Source: Ruegeria sp. Ofav3-42
Lineage (GTDB): Bacteria; Pseudomonadota; Alphaproteobacteria; Rhodobacterales; Rhodobacteraceae
Direction: 5' to 3'
Length of the DNA stretch: 64,000 nt
NCBI RefSeq assembly: GCF_022347725.1
Contig: NZ_JAKRGB010000001.1
Location: forward strand, 372,001-436,000
Notes under the pieces: generated by a model
Database searches by the model: none
Seen by the model: the letters and a program-made list of their open reading frames with translations, nothing else
Told to the model about the DNA's origin: nothing
Translations under genes and position numbers: made by a program
Part shown: piece by piece, positions 46,693 to 56,025 of the stretch
Layout of the letters: the number at the start of each line of letters is the position of its first letter
Position numbering within the stretch: the first letter of the stretch is position 1

Positions 46693-47733
46693 ATGTCAGA
46701 CATCTATATTCGCACCACAGGTCGTGCCGGTCGCATCACATTGACCAGACCAAAGGCATTGAATGCCCTGAGCTGTGACATGTGCCTGGCCATCGACACC
46801 GCCCTGCGGAATTGGCGCGAGGATGACGCGGTCGATCTGATCATATTCGATGCCGAAGGTGACAAAGCCTTTTGCGCGGGCGGCGACATTGCCGAACTCT
46901 ATGAGACCGGAACCAAGGGCGATTTTGAATACGGTCGAAAGTTCTGGCGTGATGAATACCGTTTGAATGCGTTGATCTTCGAATACCCCAAGCCGGTCGT
47001 CAGCTTTCTTCAGGGTTTCACGATGGGCGGCGGCGTCGGTGTCGGTTGTCACGGCAGCCACCGCATTGTTGGGGAAACTTCGAAAATCGCCCTTCCCGAA
47101 TGCTCCATCGGATTAGTGCCGGATGTCGGAAGTACCCTGATGCTGGCGTTGGCTCCCGGACGTTTGGGCGAGTATCTGGGCACGACGGGCCACCGTATGG
47201 GGCCGGCCGACGCCATCTTCGCCGGTTTCGCAGACCATTTCATCCCGATCGCGCAATGGTCGGACCTGATCGAAATGCTTGAAGCATCCGGCGACGCCAG
47301 AGTGCTTGAAAGGCATGCCGAGGCTCCGCCGGAGGGTGAGCTGCCCGGCTTGCAAGCCGGAATTGACGAGGTTTTTGATGGCGAAGCGTTGGGCGATATC
47401 CTGAACAACTTGCGTCATTCGGATAATGAAGCGTCCGCCGATAGCCTCAAACTCATGGTCCGCAACTCACCGTTGTCGATGGCGTGTACCGTAGAAATGC
47501 TGCATCGTCTTCGGTCACCCAACCTGACGATACGCAAGGCGTTGGAACTGGAATACCGGTTTACTTACCGCGCTATGGAGCACGGCGATTTTCTGGAAGG
47601 CATCCGGGCGCAGATCATCGATAAGGATCGCAATCCAATCTGGCGCCATAAGGATCAAGCCGTACCGTCAGTGGACGTATCGAAAATGCTGCAGCCCCTA
47701 GGCGCGGATGCGCTGACATTCGAGGAGGAATAG
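46693..47733 (+). CDS. 3-hydroxyisobutyryl-CoA hydrolase (crotonase family)
   Basis: A 346-residue crotonase-fold protein. The long form (crotonases are usually about 260), together with AFCAGGDIAELYETG, FTMGGGVGVGCHGSHRIV and the PECSIGLVPDVGSTLML segment carrying the catalytic Glu and Asp, matches hydrolases rather than hydratases. Expected step: release of 3-hydroxyisobutyrate, the substrate of the next gene product. Starts seven bases after the dehydrogenase stop; an in-frame upstream ATG inside that gene is rejected. Confidence 0.86.
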   Translation: MSDIYIRTTGRAGRITLTRPKALNALSCDMCLAIDTALRNWREDDAVDLIIFDAEGDKAFCAGGDIAELYETGTKGDFEYGRKFWRDEYRLNALIFEYPKPVVSFLQGFTMGGGVGVGCHGSHRIVGETSKIALPECSIGLVPDVGSTLMLALAPGRLGEYLGTTGHRMGPADAIFAGFADHFIPIAQWSDLIEMLEASGDARVLERHAEAPPEGELPGLQAGIDEVFDGEALGDILNNLRHSDNEASADSLKLMVRNSPLSMACTVEMLHRLRSPNLTIRKALELEYRFTYRAMEHGDFLEGIRAQIIDKDRNPIWRHKDQAVPSVDVSKMLQPLGADALTFEEE

Positions 47734-47736
47734 AGA

Positions 47737-48609
47737 ATGAAAATCGGGTTTATCGGCCTTGGAAACATGGGTAATCCGATGGCGGCCAACCTTGCAAAGG
47801 CCGGGCACAATGTCGTGGGCTTTGACATGGCAGATGTCAGTGTTCCCGGTGTCTCGATGGCTGGCTCTGGCGCCGAGGCCGCAACGGGGGCTGACATCGT
47901 CGTCACCATGCTGCCGAACGGCCAAATCCTGCGAGCGGTGGCAGATGAGATCGTTCCCGCTATGACCTCAGGTGCAGTTTGGGTTGATTGCTCAACCGTC
48001 GATGTTGACAGCGCCCGGGCTGTCGCGGAACAGGCCAAAGACGCCGATGTTCTGGCCGTCGACGCCCCGGTGTCGGGAGGCATCGGTGGCGCGGCAGCAG
48101 GTTCGCTGACCTTCATGGCCGGTGGCAGTGACGCCGCTTTTGAGAAAGCCGTCCCGCTCTTCGACATCATGGGACAAAAAGCCGTTCATTGCGGTGATTC
48201 CGGGGCCGGTCAGGCCGCCAAGATCTGCAACAACATGATCCTCGGCGTTACCATGATCGCGACCTGCGAAGCCTTTGCTCTGGCCGACAAGCTAGGACTG
48301 GACCGGCAAAAGATGTTCGACGTGGTCAGCACATCTTCGGGCTATAGCTGGACCATGAACGCCTATTGCCCTGCCCCTGGAGTTGGCCCCGCAAGCCCCG
48401 CGGACAACGACTATCAGCCCGGCTTTGCCGCTGAGTTGATGCTTAAGGATCTGCGCCTGAGTCAGCAAGCTGCAGAAAGCTCAGACGCGGACACGCCAAT
48501 GGGCAAAGCCGCAACCGCGCTGTATGAGCAATTTGTCGAATCCGAAAACGGCCTGGGCAAGGACTTTTCGGCGATGCTCCCAAGGTTTGAAAAACGCGGC
48601 CGTGGGTGA
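47737..48609 (+). CDS. mmsB: 3-hydroxyisobutyrate dehydrogenase
   Basis: NAD-dependent dehydrogenase of 290 residues giving methylmalonate semialdehyde, the substrate of MmsA encoded 8 kb away. The N-terminal fold is KIGFIGLGNMGNPMAANLAKAGH, with substrate block DAPVSGGIGGAAAGSLTFMAGG and catalytic Lys in GAGQAAKICNNMILG. It starts three bases after the hydrolase gene, so the three genes form one operon. Confidence 0.94.
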   Translation: MKIGFIGLGNMGNPMAANLAKAGHNVVGFDMADVSVPGVSMAGSGAEAATGADIVVTMLPNGQILRAVADEIVPAMTSGAVWVDCSTVDVDSARAVAEQAKDADVLAVDAPVSGGIGGAAAGSLTFMAGGSDAAFEKAVPLFDIMGQKAVHCGDSGAGQAAKICNNMILGVTMIATCEAFALADKLGLDRQKMFDVVSTSSGYSWTMNAYCPAPGVGPASPADNDYQPGFAAELMLKDLRLSQQAAESSDADTPMGKAATALYEQFVESENGLGKDFSAMLPRFEKRGRG

Positions 48610-48633
48610 GCCACTCTTGACGGTTCTTCGGAA

Positions 48634-48656
48634 TAGGGGCTGATCACCAGCCCCTA
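48634..48656. terminator. Hairpin shared by convergent mmsB and uvrA
   Basis: TAGGGGCTG (48634-48642) pairs with CAGCCCCTA (48648-48656), five-base loop. It includes the uvrA stop codon. No clear T-tract on either side, so termination strength is doubtful. Confidence 0.5.
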
Positions 48657-51512
48657 CTCTGCAGCGACGCGGGCACCATCCAACATTTGTTTCAGATACC
48701 GACCGGTGTGGCTGCGTTCGACCTCCGCCACATCCTCGGGCGTTCCAGTTGCCACGATCTGGCCACCACCATCGCCCCCTTCCGGGCCGATATCGATGAT
48801 GTGGTCGGCGGTTTTGACGACATCCAGATTGTGTTCGATCACGACGACCGTGTTCCCCTGATCAACCAGTTCATGCAAAACTTCCAACAGCTTACGGACG
48901 TCCTCGAAATGAAGACCGGTCGTAGGTTCGTCCAGAATGTACAGAGTTCGCCCGGTTGATCGTTTGGACAGCTCCTTGGACAGTTTCACCCGCTGCGCTT
49001 CGCCTCCGGACAGCGTCGTAGCCTGCTGGCCAACTTTTATATAGCCAAGACCAACACGCGCCAGCGCATCCATCTTGTCCCGGATCGAAGGTACCGCTTT
49101 GAAGAACTCCTGCGCATCTTCCACAGTCATATCAAGGACATCTGCGATGGACTTACCCTTGAACTTGATCTCAAGGGTCTCGCGATTGTAGCGCGCGCCT
49201 TTACAGGTTTCGCAGGTCACATAGACATCCGGTAGGAAATGCATCTCGATCTTGATGACACCGTCACCCTGGCACGCTTCGCATCGGCCACCCTTGACGT
49301 TAAAGCTGAACCGTCCGGGTTTGTAGCCCCGCGCCTTGGCCTCGGGCAGACCGGCGAACCAGTCCCGGATCGGGGTGAAGGCCCCGGTGTAAGTCGCTGG
49401 GTTCGAACGCGGAGTCCGCCCAATCGGGCGCTGGTCGATGTCAATGACCTTGTCTAGATGCTCCAGCCCCTTGATGGTTTCACAGGGCGCTGGCGTCTGA
49501 CGCGCACCGTTCAGCCGCATCGAAGCAGTCTTGAAAAGGGTCTCAATCGTCAGGGTAGACTTCCCACCACCGGAAACCCCTGTAACGCAGACAAACTTCC
49601 CTAGCGGGAACTCGGCAGTCACGTTTTTCAGGTTGTTCCCGGTCGCTTTGACGACCGTGACCTTCTTTTTGTTGCCTTTGCGCCGGTCCGCCGGGACCGA
49701 GATTTCGCGGGTGCCCGCCAGATACTGACCAGTCATCGAGGCCGCATCTGCAGCAATCTGATCAGGCGTACCTTTGCTGACCACCTGGCCGCCATGCACA
49801 CCAGCGCCCGGGCCAATATCAAACACGTAATCGGCTTCGCGGATCGCCTCTTCGTCGTGTTCTACGACAATCACCGTGTTGCCCTGATCGCGCAGGTTCT
49901 TCAGCGTCCCAAGCAGACGATCGTTATCCCGCTGGTGGAGGCCGATCGACGGCTCGTCCAGAACGTACAGCACCCCGGTCAGACCCGACCCGATCTGGCT
50001 GGCCAGACGGATACGCTGGCTTTCACCGCCCGAAAGGGTTCCACTTGATCTTGACAACGTAAGGTATTCCAAACCCACATTATTCAGGAACCCAAGGCGT
50101 TCACGAATTTCCTTGAGAATGGCACGGGCGATTTCGTTCTTCTGAACGCTCAGGTGGTTAGGAGCGTCGTCGATCCAGGCCAAAGCCTCGCGGATGGACA
50201 TCTGAACCACCTGACCAACATGCAGGCCCGCGATCTTGACTGCCAGAGCCTCAGGGCGCAGGCGATAACCCTCGCACGTCCCGCATGGCCGGTTGTTCTG
50301 ATACCGCTCGAACTCCTCCCGGATCCACGCACTGTCGGTTTCGCGATAGCGGCGCTCCATGTTCGGAATCACGCCCTCAAAGCTGCGCGTGACCTGATAG
50401 ACCCGCCCGCCTTCGTCATAGCGGAACTGGATTTCCTCGTCGCCCGACCCGCGCAGGAAAACCTGCTGTACCTTCGGCGGCAGGTCTTTCCAGGGCGTGT
50501 TCTTGTCGAATTCGTAATGGCGCGCAATCGCTTCAATGGTTTGCAGGAAGTACGGCGACTTTCCCTTGCGCCAGGGTGCCAACGCCCCGTCATACAGCTT
50601 CAGTGTCTGATCCGGCACCACAAGCCGCTCGTCAAAAAACAGCTCGACGCCAAGACCGTCGCAGGCCGGACACGCTCCGAACGGCGCGTTGAACGAGAAC
50701 AAACGCGGTTCGATCTCGGGAATCGTGAAGCCACTGACCGGGCATGCAAAGTTTTCGCTGAATGTGATCCGTTCCGGATCACCCTCGCGCGGCGCAGTTT
50801 CCAGAATGGCAATGCCATCAGCCAGGTCCAGCGCTGTACGAAGGCTGTCCGCCAGCCGCGTTTCCATACCCTCGCGTACGACAAGCCGATCCACGACAAC
50901 ATCGATGTCATGACGGAACTTCTTGTCGAGCGCGGGTGGTTCGTCCAGTTCGTAGAACTCGCCATCGACTTTCACACGCTGAAAGCCCTGCTTGCGCAGT
51001 TCCAGAAATTCCTTTTTGTACTCACCCTTGCGGTCCCGCACGATTGGAGCAAGCAGGTAGCCGCGCGTCCCCTCCTCCATCGTCATGATGCGGTCGACCA
51101 TGTCCTGAACCTGCTGAGCCTCGATCGGAAGGCCGGTGGCCGGACTGTACGGCGTTCCGGCGCGGGCAAACAACAGGCGAAGGTAGTCATAAATCTCGGT
51201 GACCGTTCCAACGGTCGAACGTGGGTTCTTGGACGTGGTTTTCTGTTCAATCGAAATGGCCGGGGACAGGCCGCTGATGTGGTCCACATCCGGCTTCTCC
51301 ATCATGTCCAGAAACTGGCGCGCATAGGCCGACAGGCTTTCCACGTAGCGGCGCTGGCCCTCGGCGTAGATCGTATCGAACGCCAAAGAAGACTTGCCGG
51401 ACCCTGATAGCCCGGTGATCACCACAAGCTGATCGCGCGGGATGTCGACGTCGATCCCTTTGAGGTTATGTTCGCGCGCGCCGCGCACTTCGATATTCTT
51501 CAGCTCAGCCAT
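48654..51512 (-). CDS. uvrA: Excinuclease ABC subunit A
   Basis: DNA damage recognition ATPase (952 residues) of nucleotide excision repair. There are two ABC modules: Walker [21 protein letters not shown] (about 33-52) and [10 protein letters not shown]. Signatures are [19 protein letters not shown] and [15 protein letters not shown]. Zinc fingers are CPVSGF...[13 protein letters not shown] and CEACQGDGV...[10 protein letters not shown]. Start at [17 protein letters not shown]; five extra codons to 51527 are possible. An alphaproteobacterial LexA box lies 68 bases upstream, so SOS induction is expected. Confidence 0.97.
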   Translation of the reverse strand: MAELKNIEVRGAREHNLKGIDVDIPRDQLVVITGLSGSGKSSLAFDTIYAEGQRRYVESLSAYARQFLDMMEKPDVDHISGLSPAISIEQKTTSKNPRSTVGTVTEIYDYLRLLFARAGTPYSPATGLPIEAQQVQDMVDRIMTMEEGTRGYLLAPIVRDRKGEYKKEFLELRKQGFQRVKVDGEFYELDEPPALDKKFRHDIDVVVDRLVVREGMETRLADSLRTALDLADGIAILETAPREGDPERITFSENFACPVSGFTIPEIEPRLFSFNAPFGACPACDGLGVELFFDERLVVPDQTLKLYDGALAPWRKGKSPYFLQTIEAIARHYEFDKNTPWKDLPPKVQQVFLRGSGDEEIQFRYDEGGRVYQVTRSFEGVIPNMERRYRETDSAWIREEFERYQNNRPCGTCEGYRLRPEALAVKIAGLHVGQVVQMSIREALAWIDDAPNHLSVQKNEIARAILKEIRERLGFLNNVGLEYLTLSRSSGTLSGGESQRIRLASQIGSGLTGVLYVLDEPSIGLHQRDNDRLLGTLKNLRDQGNTVIVVEHDEEAIREADYVFDIGPGAGVHGGQVVSKGTPDQIAADAASMTGQYLAGTREISVPADRRKGNKKKVTVVKATGNNLKNVTAEFPLGKFVCVTGVSGGGKSTLTIETLFKTASMRLNGARQTPAPCETIKGLEHLDKVIDIDQRPIGRTPRSNPATYTGAFTPIRDWFAGLPEAKARGYKPGRFSFNVKGGRCEACQGDGVIKIEMHFLPDVYVTCETCKGARYNRETLEIKFKGKSIADVLDMTVEDAQEFFKAVPSIRDKMDALARVGLGYIKVGQQATTLSGGEAQRVKLSKELSKRSTGRTLYILDEPTTGLHFEDVRKLLEVLHELVDQGNTVVVIEHNLDVVKTADHIIDIGPEGGDGGGQIVATGTPEDVAEVERSHTGRYLKQMLDGARVAAE

Positions 51513-51579
51513 TTTGGCCCCCAACACACAAGTGTCTTAGAAATAGGTGAACAACGCTGAGTCTCCAACAAAAATATTA

Positions 51580-51594
51580 GAACAAAGCAAGAAC
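51580..51594 (-). promoter_or_regulatory. LexA box upstream of uvrA
   Basis: GAAC-N7-GAAC on the plus strand, read GTTC-N7-GTTC toward uvrA. This is the exact direct-repeat form of the alphaproteobacterial LexA site. Confidence 0.85.
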
Positions 51595-51687
51595 TGTCAT
51601 TTGTTCGCCTATTCGACAAAGTCGCAACGTAATTTGCGCGCCGGGGCGCGAAAAGAGCTACTAAGATAATGCTGACTTTGGAGAAAA

Positions 51688-51764
51688 TGGCGCGGTTGAC
51701 GGGGCTCGAACCCGCGACCCCCGGCGTGACAGGCCGGTACTCTAACCAACTGAGCTACAACCGC
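51688..51764 (-). tRNA. tRNA-Asp (GTC)
   Basis: Cloverleaf of 77 bases with encoded CCA: acceptor GCGGTTG/CAACCGC, discriminator G, anticodon GTC in loop CTGTCAC, T-loop GGTTCGAGCC. Identical in structure to the next gene, 47 bases away. Confidence 0.96.
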
Positions 51765-51810
51765 GCATCTATTTTCGTGATCCCTTAGCCCGGATCCAGG
51801 CTGACAGCAG

Positions 51811-51887
51811 TGGCGCGGTTGACGGGGCTCGAACCCGCGACCCCCGGCGTGACAGGCCGGTACTCTAACCAACTGAGCTACAACCGC
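51811..51887 (-). tRNA. tRNA-Asp (GTC), second copy
   Basis: Second copy of the Asp tRNA, 77 bases including CCA, with the same stems and anticodon GTC. The pair is probably one transcript on the minus strand. Confidence 0.96.
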
Positions 51888-52099
51888 CCGCTGTCCGTTC
51901 GTTGCTGAACGTTGGGGTGTATTATGGCTACGCCCGGACATCGTCAAGCGGCGTTTTGAAGTTTTTTTGAAGAACATGATTTTTTCCGAAATAGCCGCCT
52001 GCCGTCACAGTCAGAAAACCCGCTTTTTTAAGGCCGGGATGGATTTCACGGCGGGCCGTATTGCCAAGCAACCCAATTCACTGTAACAGCACCGTCTAC

Positions 52100-52174
52100 G
52101 GGTGATTAGCTCAGTGGTAGAGCGCTTCGTTCACATCGAAGATGTCAGGAGTTCAAATCTCTTATCACCCACCA
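52100..52174 (+). tRNA. tRNA-Val (CAC)
   Basis: Cloverleaf of 75 bases: acceptor GGGTGAT/ATCACCC, anticodon stem CTTCG/CGAAG with loop TTCACAT (anticodon CAC), discriminator A and encoded CCA. The mobile element begins right after its 3' end, so it is the probable integration target. Confidence 0.95.
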
Positions 52175-52233
52175 CTCAATCAACCTTGCAACTAATTGAT
52201 TTTAAACATTTTAGCAATTAAGCTAATCTTTCA

Positions 52234-52266
52234 TGTGGGACACTAGGGCGCTCCTTGTGGGACACT
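52234..52266 (+). repeat. Direct repeat TGTGGGACACT x2 next to tRNA-Val
   Basis: TGTGGGACACT occurs at 52234-52244 and 52256-52266, a 22-base period, 60-90 bases from the tRNA 3' end. Short direct repeats beside a tRNA target resemble integrase arm-binding sites of an att region. Confidence 0.5.
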
Positions 52267-52328
52267 TTAACCACATTCAGCACGCACAGATTGGACGGTT
52301 TCCCGCGTCAGCGGGTGCCAGATTCGCC

Positions 52329-52475
52329 CTACTCGTCCTCCTCTTTCGACTCAGGTTCGCGCTTTACCGGAAAGCCCCTTTCGTCCAACCCGCGCTGCTT
52401 GCGGATTTCTTCAAACTTGGGGCGGTGCAATCCGAGCGGATGCGGCGGTGCGGTCTGCGGTACGTAAGTTGACAT
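52329..52475 (-). CDS. Small protein after the tape-measure gene, 48 aa
   Basis: Forty-eight-codon frame (MSTYVPQTAPPHPLGLHRPK start, acidic end ESKEEDE) beginning 13 bases after the tape-measure stop, with AAGGAA upstream. Soluble and charged, with a proline-rich front. Position suggests a minor tail or accessory protein, but no family is recognised. It is the last gene of the element before tRNA-Val, and a GC-TGAC-GC palindrome follows its stop. Confidence 0.5.
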   Translation of the reverse strand: MSTYVPQTAPPHPLGLHRPKFEEIRKQRGLDERGFPVKREPESKEEDE

Positions 52476-52488
52476 TGGAATTCCTTGA

Positions 52489-55452
52489 TTAGTCGTTCTG
52501 TGCGGACGCCATTCGTCCTGCACGAGCGGCATCTGCTGCAATCTGCTTCTGACTGCGACGGAAGCTGTCTGCATCCGTAGCCTGAACGTGCCACGTGAAA
52601 TTCTGGACGGTCGGAGACCCGCCACCTGCCCCGCCGTTCGGCATTTCGACCGGAATCTTTCGCCCCTTGGACAGCGGAATAACGGCTTCGTTGGGGTGCA
52701 GGATCGCAGGGATGCCAGACGTGTTTGCGGTGCCCTCCGCATATTGCGGCGCGTGCCGAAATACGGTCGGCGAAACGGCGGGACCGGCATTCACTGACAC
52801 CGGACTGCTAGTCAGGCCACCTTCTGCGGCGAAGAAGGAACTAATGAGCGTGCCGAAGAACCCACCAGCCCCACCACCGCCCCCGAGCAGACCACTGAAG
52901 ATTTCCTTCACCGCAAGTTCCGCCGCAAGCCGAGTCATCGTGGACAGAATTGAATCAGCAAGGCTTTCGAAGTTGAACTTGCCCGTCTTGGCGAAGTTCG
53001 CGATTTCATTGCTGAGGCTGTCCAAAACGTCGGCCTGAATCTTGTCGCCAGCTTCCTTGTAGCTGGGCACCGCATTGAGCCATCCGGCAGCACCGGCGTT
53101 AGCAGCGCTCTCCATTTCGATTGCTGACTTCTGCGCGGCGTCGATCTGGCGGATGAGTGCTTCAGTGGTCTGGTCCACTGAAGACCCCATGACGGCCTGC
53201 GCTTCAGCCATCAGTCGAGCGGCTTCGACGGTCTGGAACTGTCCCGACGCCACCAGTTCAAGTTCCATCTTCTCAGCCTGCAAACTCGTCAGCCGATCCT
53301 TCAAACTCTTGTTCAAATTTTCGATTGCCCGCTGCTCTTCGGACAGGGCCGAACTGCGCCCCCCGCCGCTGGACTTGGTAAGCTGGTCAATCAGATCGTT
53401 TACGGAAGTGTAGTTCTGGTCCGCCTGATAATTCGAACCGGACAGCCGCCCGCCATCGCCGAACATGCGCGGGTCCTGACCGCGCCCGCCGTACTGCTTG
53501 GAAGATTGAGCGTTGCCTAGCGATACAGCGGTCTCAAGAGCGATTCCGAGGTTTCGAGCCAAATCAGCCGCAGCCCGCGACGCGCTTGAAATCGTTCCCG
53601 TCATGTTGGACGATGCCACGCCATTGGCGGCTTCCCAAGCATCCATGAGTTCAGTCTTCATAGACTCGGAGACATTCAGCGCCTTAGTGGTTTCGGCGAA
53701 TGCAGCGCGTTCAGCTCGAATGCGAGCCTCTGCCACCTGAACAGAGTCACGGCCATAGGTGGCAATCAGCCGGTTCATCTCGGCCTGCTGACGCAGGCCA
53801 GTAAGCATTTCCTGTGCCGTCTGCATGGCCTTCTCAGCTTCCAACCGAGACCGAGCATACCCTTCATGCATCCGGGAAATCTTATCAGCCGCCTTGTCGA
53901 TTTCCTTCCCGATTTCGGCGACTTCCAAGGCCACCAGAAGCGCCTCCCGCTGGACATTCAACAATTCATCGGGGATCGCTTCGACCGATCCAAAGACCTG
54001 CACGAAGGACGCGTTGAGCGCGTTGGCGGCGTCCACCTTGGCCTGCATGGTGTCTGCGGTTGCGAGACCCTCGAGCGACTTGACCACAGTTGCCGCCTGC
54101 ACATCGGTCAACGCCAGCGTGTCACGCAGATTGTAGAACGTATCGTCGATTTCCTTGATGATGCCGCCACGGGTAGAGACGAGCGACGTGCGGGACAACC
54201 CACCAAAGCGCTCAGTCAGGGCGGATACTGCGGAGTCGGCGGAGCGGATAGCATCCAGTCGCCCAATAGTAGCAAGAGCGGCACTAGCGGTCCCGGCCTG
54301 CGCGCCGAATGCGCCAAACTTGGCGGTTAGTTCGCTGGTGGTCTGGGATGCAATGTCGGCGTGTTGCTTATACGCCGTTACCGCCGCCGAGAGGTCGTTT
54401 AGACGGTCTTCGAAAGACTTGGTTTCTTCCGCAGCCTGTATCGCTGACGCGCCCCAAGACACGGCGGCAGCAGTCACGCCCAGAATGCCTGCGACCACGA
54501 GAGTCGTAGGATTCAGCAGGCTGAGCAGCGCCGTGCGGACCGAGTTCAGGGCCTGCGCCTTGCCGCCTGCCATTTCCATGGCCTGCGTGACCTGAAAGAG
54601 CTGAGACGCAACTACCTGCATCGGGCTGGCACCAAGCGCAGCCATCGTGAAAACGTCATTGATCTGATAGCCCATCTGCTGCGCTGCTAGGCCTGCATGG
54701 CGGGATGAATCCGCGAAGGCAGTATTCGCCGCTGACGCGGACAACAATGCCTGCGAAGCCCGTTCTCGCGCCTGCGCGGCGGTCGCGGAAGACAGGACTC
54801 CCGCCTTTTCTAGCGTCTCAATTTCCTGAAGGCTGGCGGCGTAGCGCATCGAGTTCGCACGGATCGGGTCGTACTTCTGAGCCAGATTTTCGAGACGTTC
54901 TGAATGGGAGTGGGCCGCGTCAGCGGCTTGCCGATGCGCCCGCGCCTCTGCTTCCAGATCATTCGCAAGCCGCTTCAACTCTGCCGAGGTGTCTGCGAAG
55001 CTGCTGCGTGCGGTACGAACATCCAAGGCTGACTGACTGGCGGTCAGATTGGTCTTTAGCTGCATCAATTCCCGGTTCAACCGGTCGATTGAGTCCGTTT
55101 CGCCCAAAGCCGCAAAGCGTTCCGTCAACCGCTGAGTTTCATTTTGACTGACACGCAGCGACGCCGCAGAAGACAAGGCGGTGCGCTTCATCTGTTCAGC
55201 CATGCGTTCGGCGGCGCGCTCTGCGGTATTGGTCGCCTTTGCCGTGTTGTTTGCCTCGCGGGTCGCGGCCTTGAGGCCGGAAACATCGACCTTGGGGGAA
55301 GCGTTCTTGAGCTTCGTAAATGCCCCGCTGGCATCGCGGTCGAGATCGCGAACCGCTTGCTTGACTGCGTTCACGGCGGCGGTGAATTCGCGTGCGCCGC
55401 TCTTGGCTGCACCTGCATTGATCTTGAGACGGAGTTCGTGAGTTTCAGCCAT
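52489..55452 (-). CDS. Phage tail tape-measure protein
   Basis: A 987-residue tape-measure protein, which sets tail length and helps DNA entry in siphophage-like tails. The N-terminal 350 residues are a long coiled coil (AERAAERMAEQ, NETQRLTERFAAL). A hydrophobic stretch (LLNPTTLVVAGILGVTAAAVSWGAS) follows, then the lambda-type C-terminal domain (ANFAKTGKFNFESLADSILSTMTRLAAELAVKEIFSGLLGG) and a Gly-rich tail with GIPAILHPNEAVIPLSKGRKIPV. Start at MAETHELRLKINAGAAKSG; the longer frame to 55530 covers a hairpin leader. No other tail gene is adjacent. Confidence 0.9.
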   Translation of the reverse strand: MAETHELRLKINAGAAKSGAREFTAAVNAVKQAVRDLDRDASGAFTKLKNASPKVDVSGLKAATREANNTAKATNTAERAAERMAEQMKRTALSSAASLRVSQNETQRLTERFAALGETDSIDRLNRELMQLKTNLTASQSALDVRTARSSFADTSAELKRLANDLEAEARAHRQAADAAHSHSERLENLAQKYDPIRANSMRYAASLQEIETLEKAGVLSSATAAQARERASQALLSASAANTAFADSSRHAGLAAQQMGYQINDVFTMAALGASPMQVVASQLFQVTQAMEMAGGKAQALNSVRTALLSLLNPTTLVVAGILGVTAAAVSWGASAIQAAEETKSFEDRLNDLSAAVTAYKQHADIASQTTSELTAKFGAFGAQAGTASAALATIGRLDAIRSADSAVSALTERFGGLSRTSLVSTRGGIIKEIDDTFYNLRDTLALTDVQAATVVKSLEGLATADTMQAKVDAANALNASFVQVFGSVEAIPDELLNVQREALLVALEVAEIGKEIDKAADKISRMHEGYARSRLEAEKAMQTAQEMLTGLRQQAEMNRLIATYGRDSVQVAEARIRAERAAFAETTKALNVSESMKTELMDAWEAANGVASSNMTGTISSASRAAADLARNLGIALETAVSLGNAQSSKQYGGRGQDPRMFGDGGRLSGSNYQADQNYTSVNDLIDQLTKSSGGGRSSALSEEQRAIENLNKSLKDRLTSLQAEKMELELVASGQFQTVEAARLMAEAQAVMGSSVDQTTEALIRQIDAAQKSAIEMESAANAGAAGWLNAVPSYKEAGDKIQADVLDSLSNEIANFAKTGKFNFESLADSILSTMTRLAAELAVKEIFSGLLGGGGGAGGFFGTLISSFFAAEGGLTSSPVSVNAGPAVSPTVFRHAPQYAEGTANTSGIPAILHPNEAVIPLSKGRKIPVEMPNGGAGGGSPTVQNFTWHVQATDADSFRRSQKQIAADAARAGRMASAQND

Positions 55453-55488
55453 TATTGGCGTTGCATCCTTTTTGTATGGGAAAAAGCA

Positions 55489-55564
55489 GGCGGGTGTTTC
55501 GCGGCCCCATACGCCCGAAACACCCGCCAAGGGGACGGCAAAAATGCCGGGGGGTAAGACCCCC
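55489..55564 (-). promoter_or_regulatory. Stacked hairpins in the tape-measure leader
   Basis: A perfect 13-bp inverted repeat (55489-55501 with 55516-55528, 14-base loop) followed on the minus strand by TGCTTTTT reads as an intrinsic terminator 37 bases before the tape-measure start. Two further hairpins, CGGCA-AAAA-TGCCG (55536-55549) and GGGGG-TAAGA-CCCCC (55550-55564), lie just upstream. It is either an attenuator or the terminator of a lost upstream gene. The rest of 55453-56025 holds no other convincing gene except the small frame at 55841. Confidence 0.65.
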
Positions 55565-55840
55565 GCTAAGCAAGTTCAGTATATCACAGATGCCCGAAAA
55601 ACCCGCCGCCGAGCGGGTCATCTTAACATGTGAACTAAATTTGAGATTTTTGAGAATTTATTGAGGCCGGTTTGTGAATCAAACAAAGGGGTTCCGGTTG
55701 CCGTTGGGTCCCCTATTCGTGCAACATCCAGAGCGCTAAATGATAACCGTGAAGTTCAAAATGCAACCGAAACGGGGCAAATGAGAACTGATGGTAACCC
55801 GGAGTAATTAACAACTATTTTTCGGAGGTTTACACTGGCT

Positions 55841-55963
55841 ATGCAGTTAGCGACTGGCGCGCCTTCCTTCGGATGGGCATCTCCCGTCGTGGGTCCCATC
55901 CCATTGTTTTTACTAACTTATTTTACCTCGATTCGCTCACAAGAGTCAAAGGAAAAGCGTTGA
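55841..55963 (+). CDS. Possible 40-aa hydrophobic peptide
   Basis: A 41-codon ATG-TGA frame with GGAGG 12 bases upstream. It has one likely membrane stretch (VVGPIPLFLLTYFTS) and a charged end (SIRSQESKEKR). It faces the resolvase gene, and a GCCGC-TAAC-GCGGC palindrome follows its stop by seven bases. An internal GGATGGG/CCCATCC dyad (55871-55901) followed by GTTTTT could instead mark the end of a non-coding transcript. The peptide shape recalls small toxins, but that is speculation. Confidence 0.3.
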   Translation: MQLATGAPSFGWASPVVGPIPLFLLTYFTSIRSQESKEKR

Positions 55964-56025
55964 TTTTCAAGCCGCTAACGCGGCCTGTACCGACCCGGAC
56001 GCGTCGCTATGTCATGTTAATTGGA

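Noticed and set aside
51609-51977. 122-codon minus-strand open frame
   Set aside because: It runs through both tRNA-Asp genes and owes its repeated peptide block to the duplicated tRNA sequence; not a protein gene.
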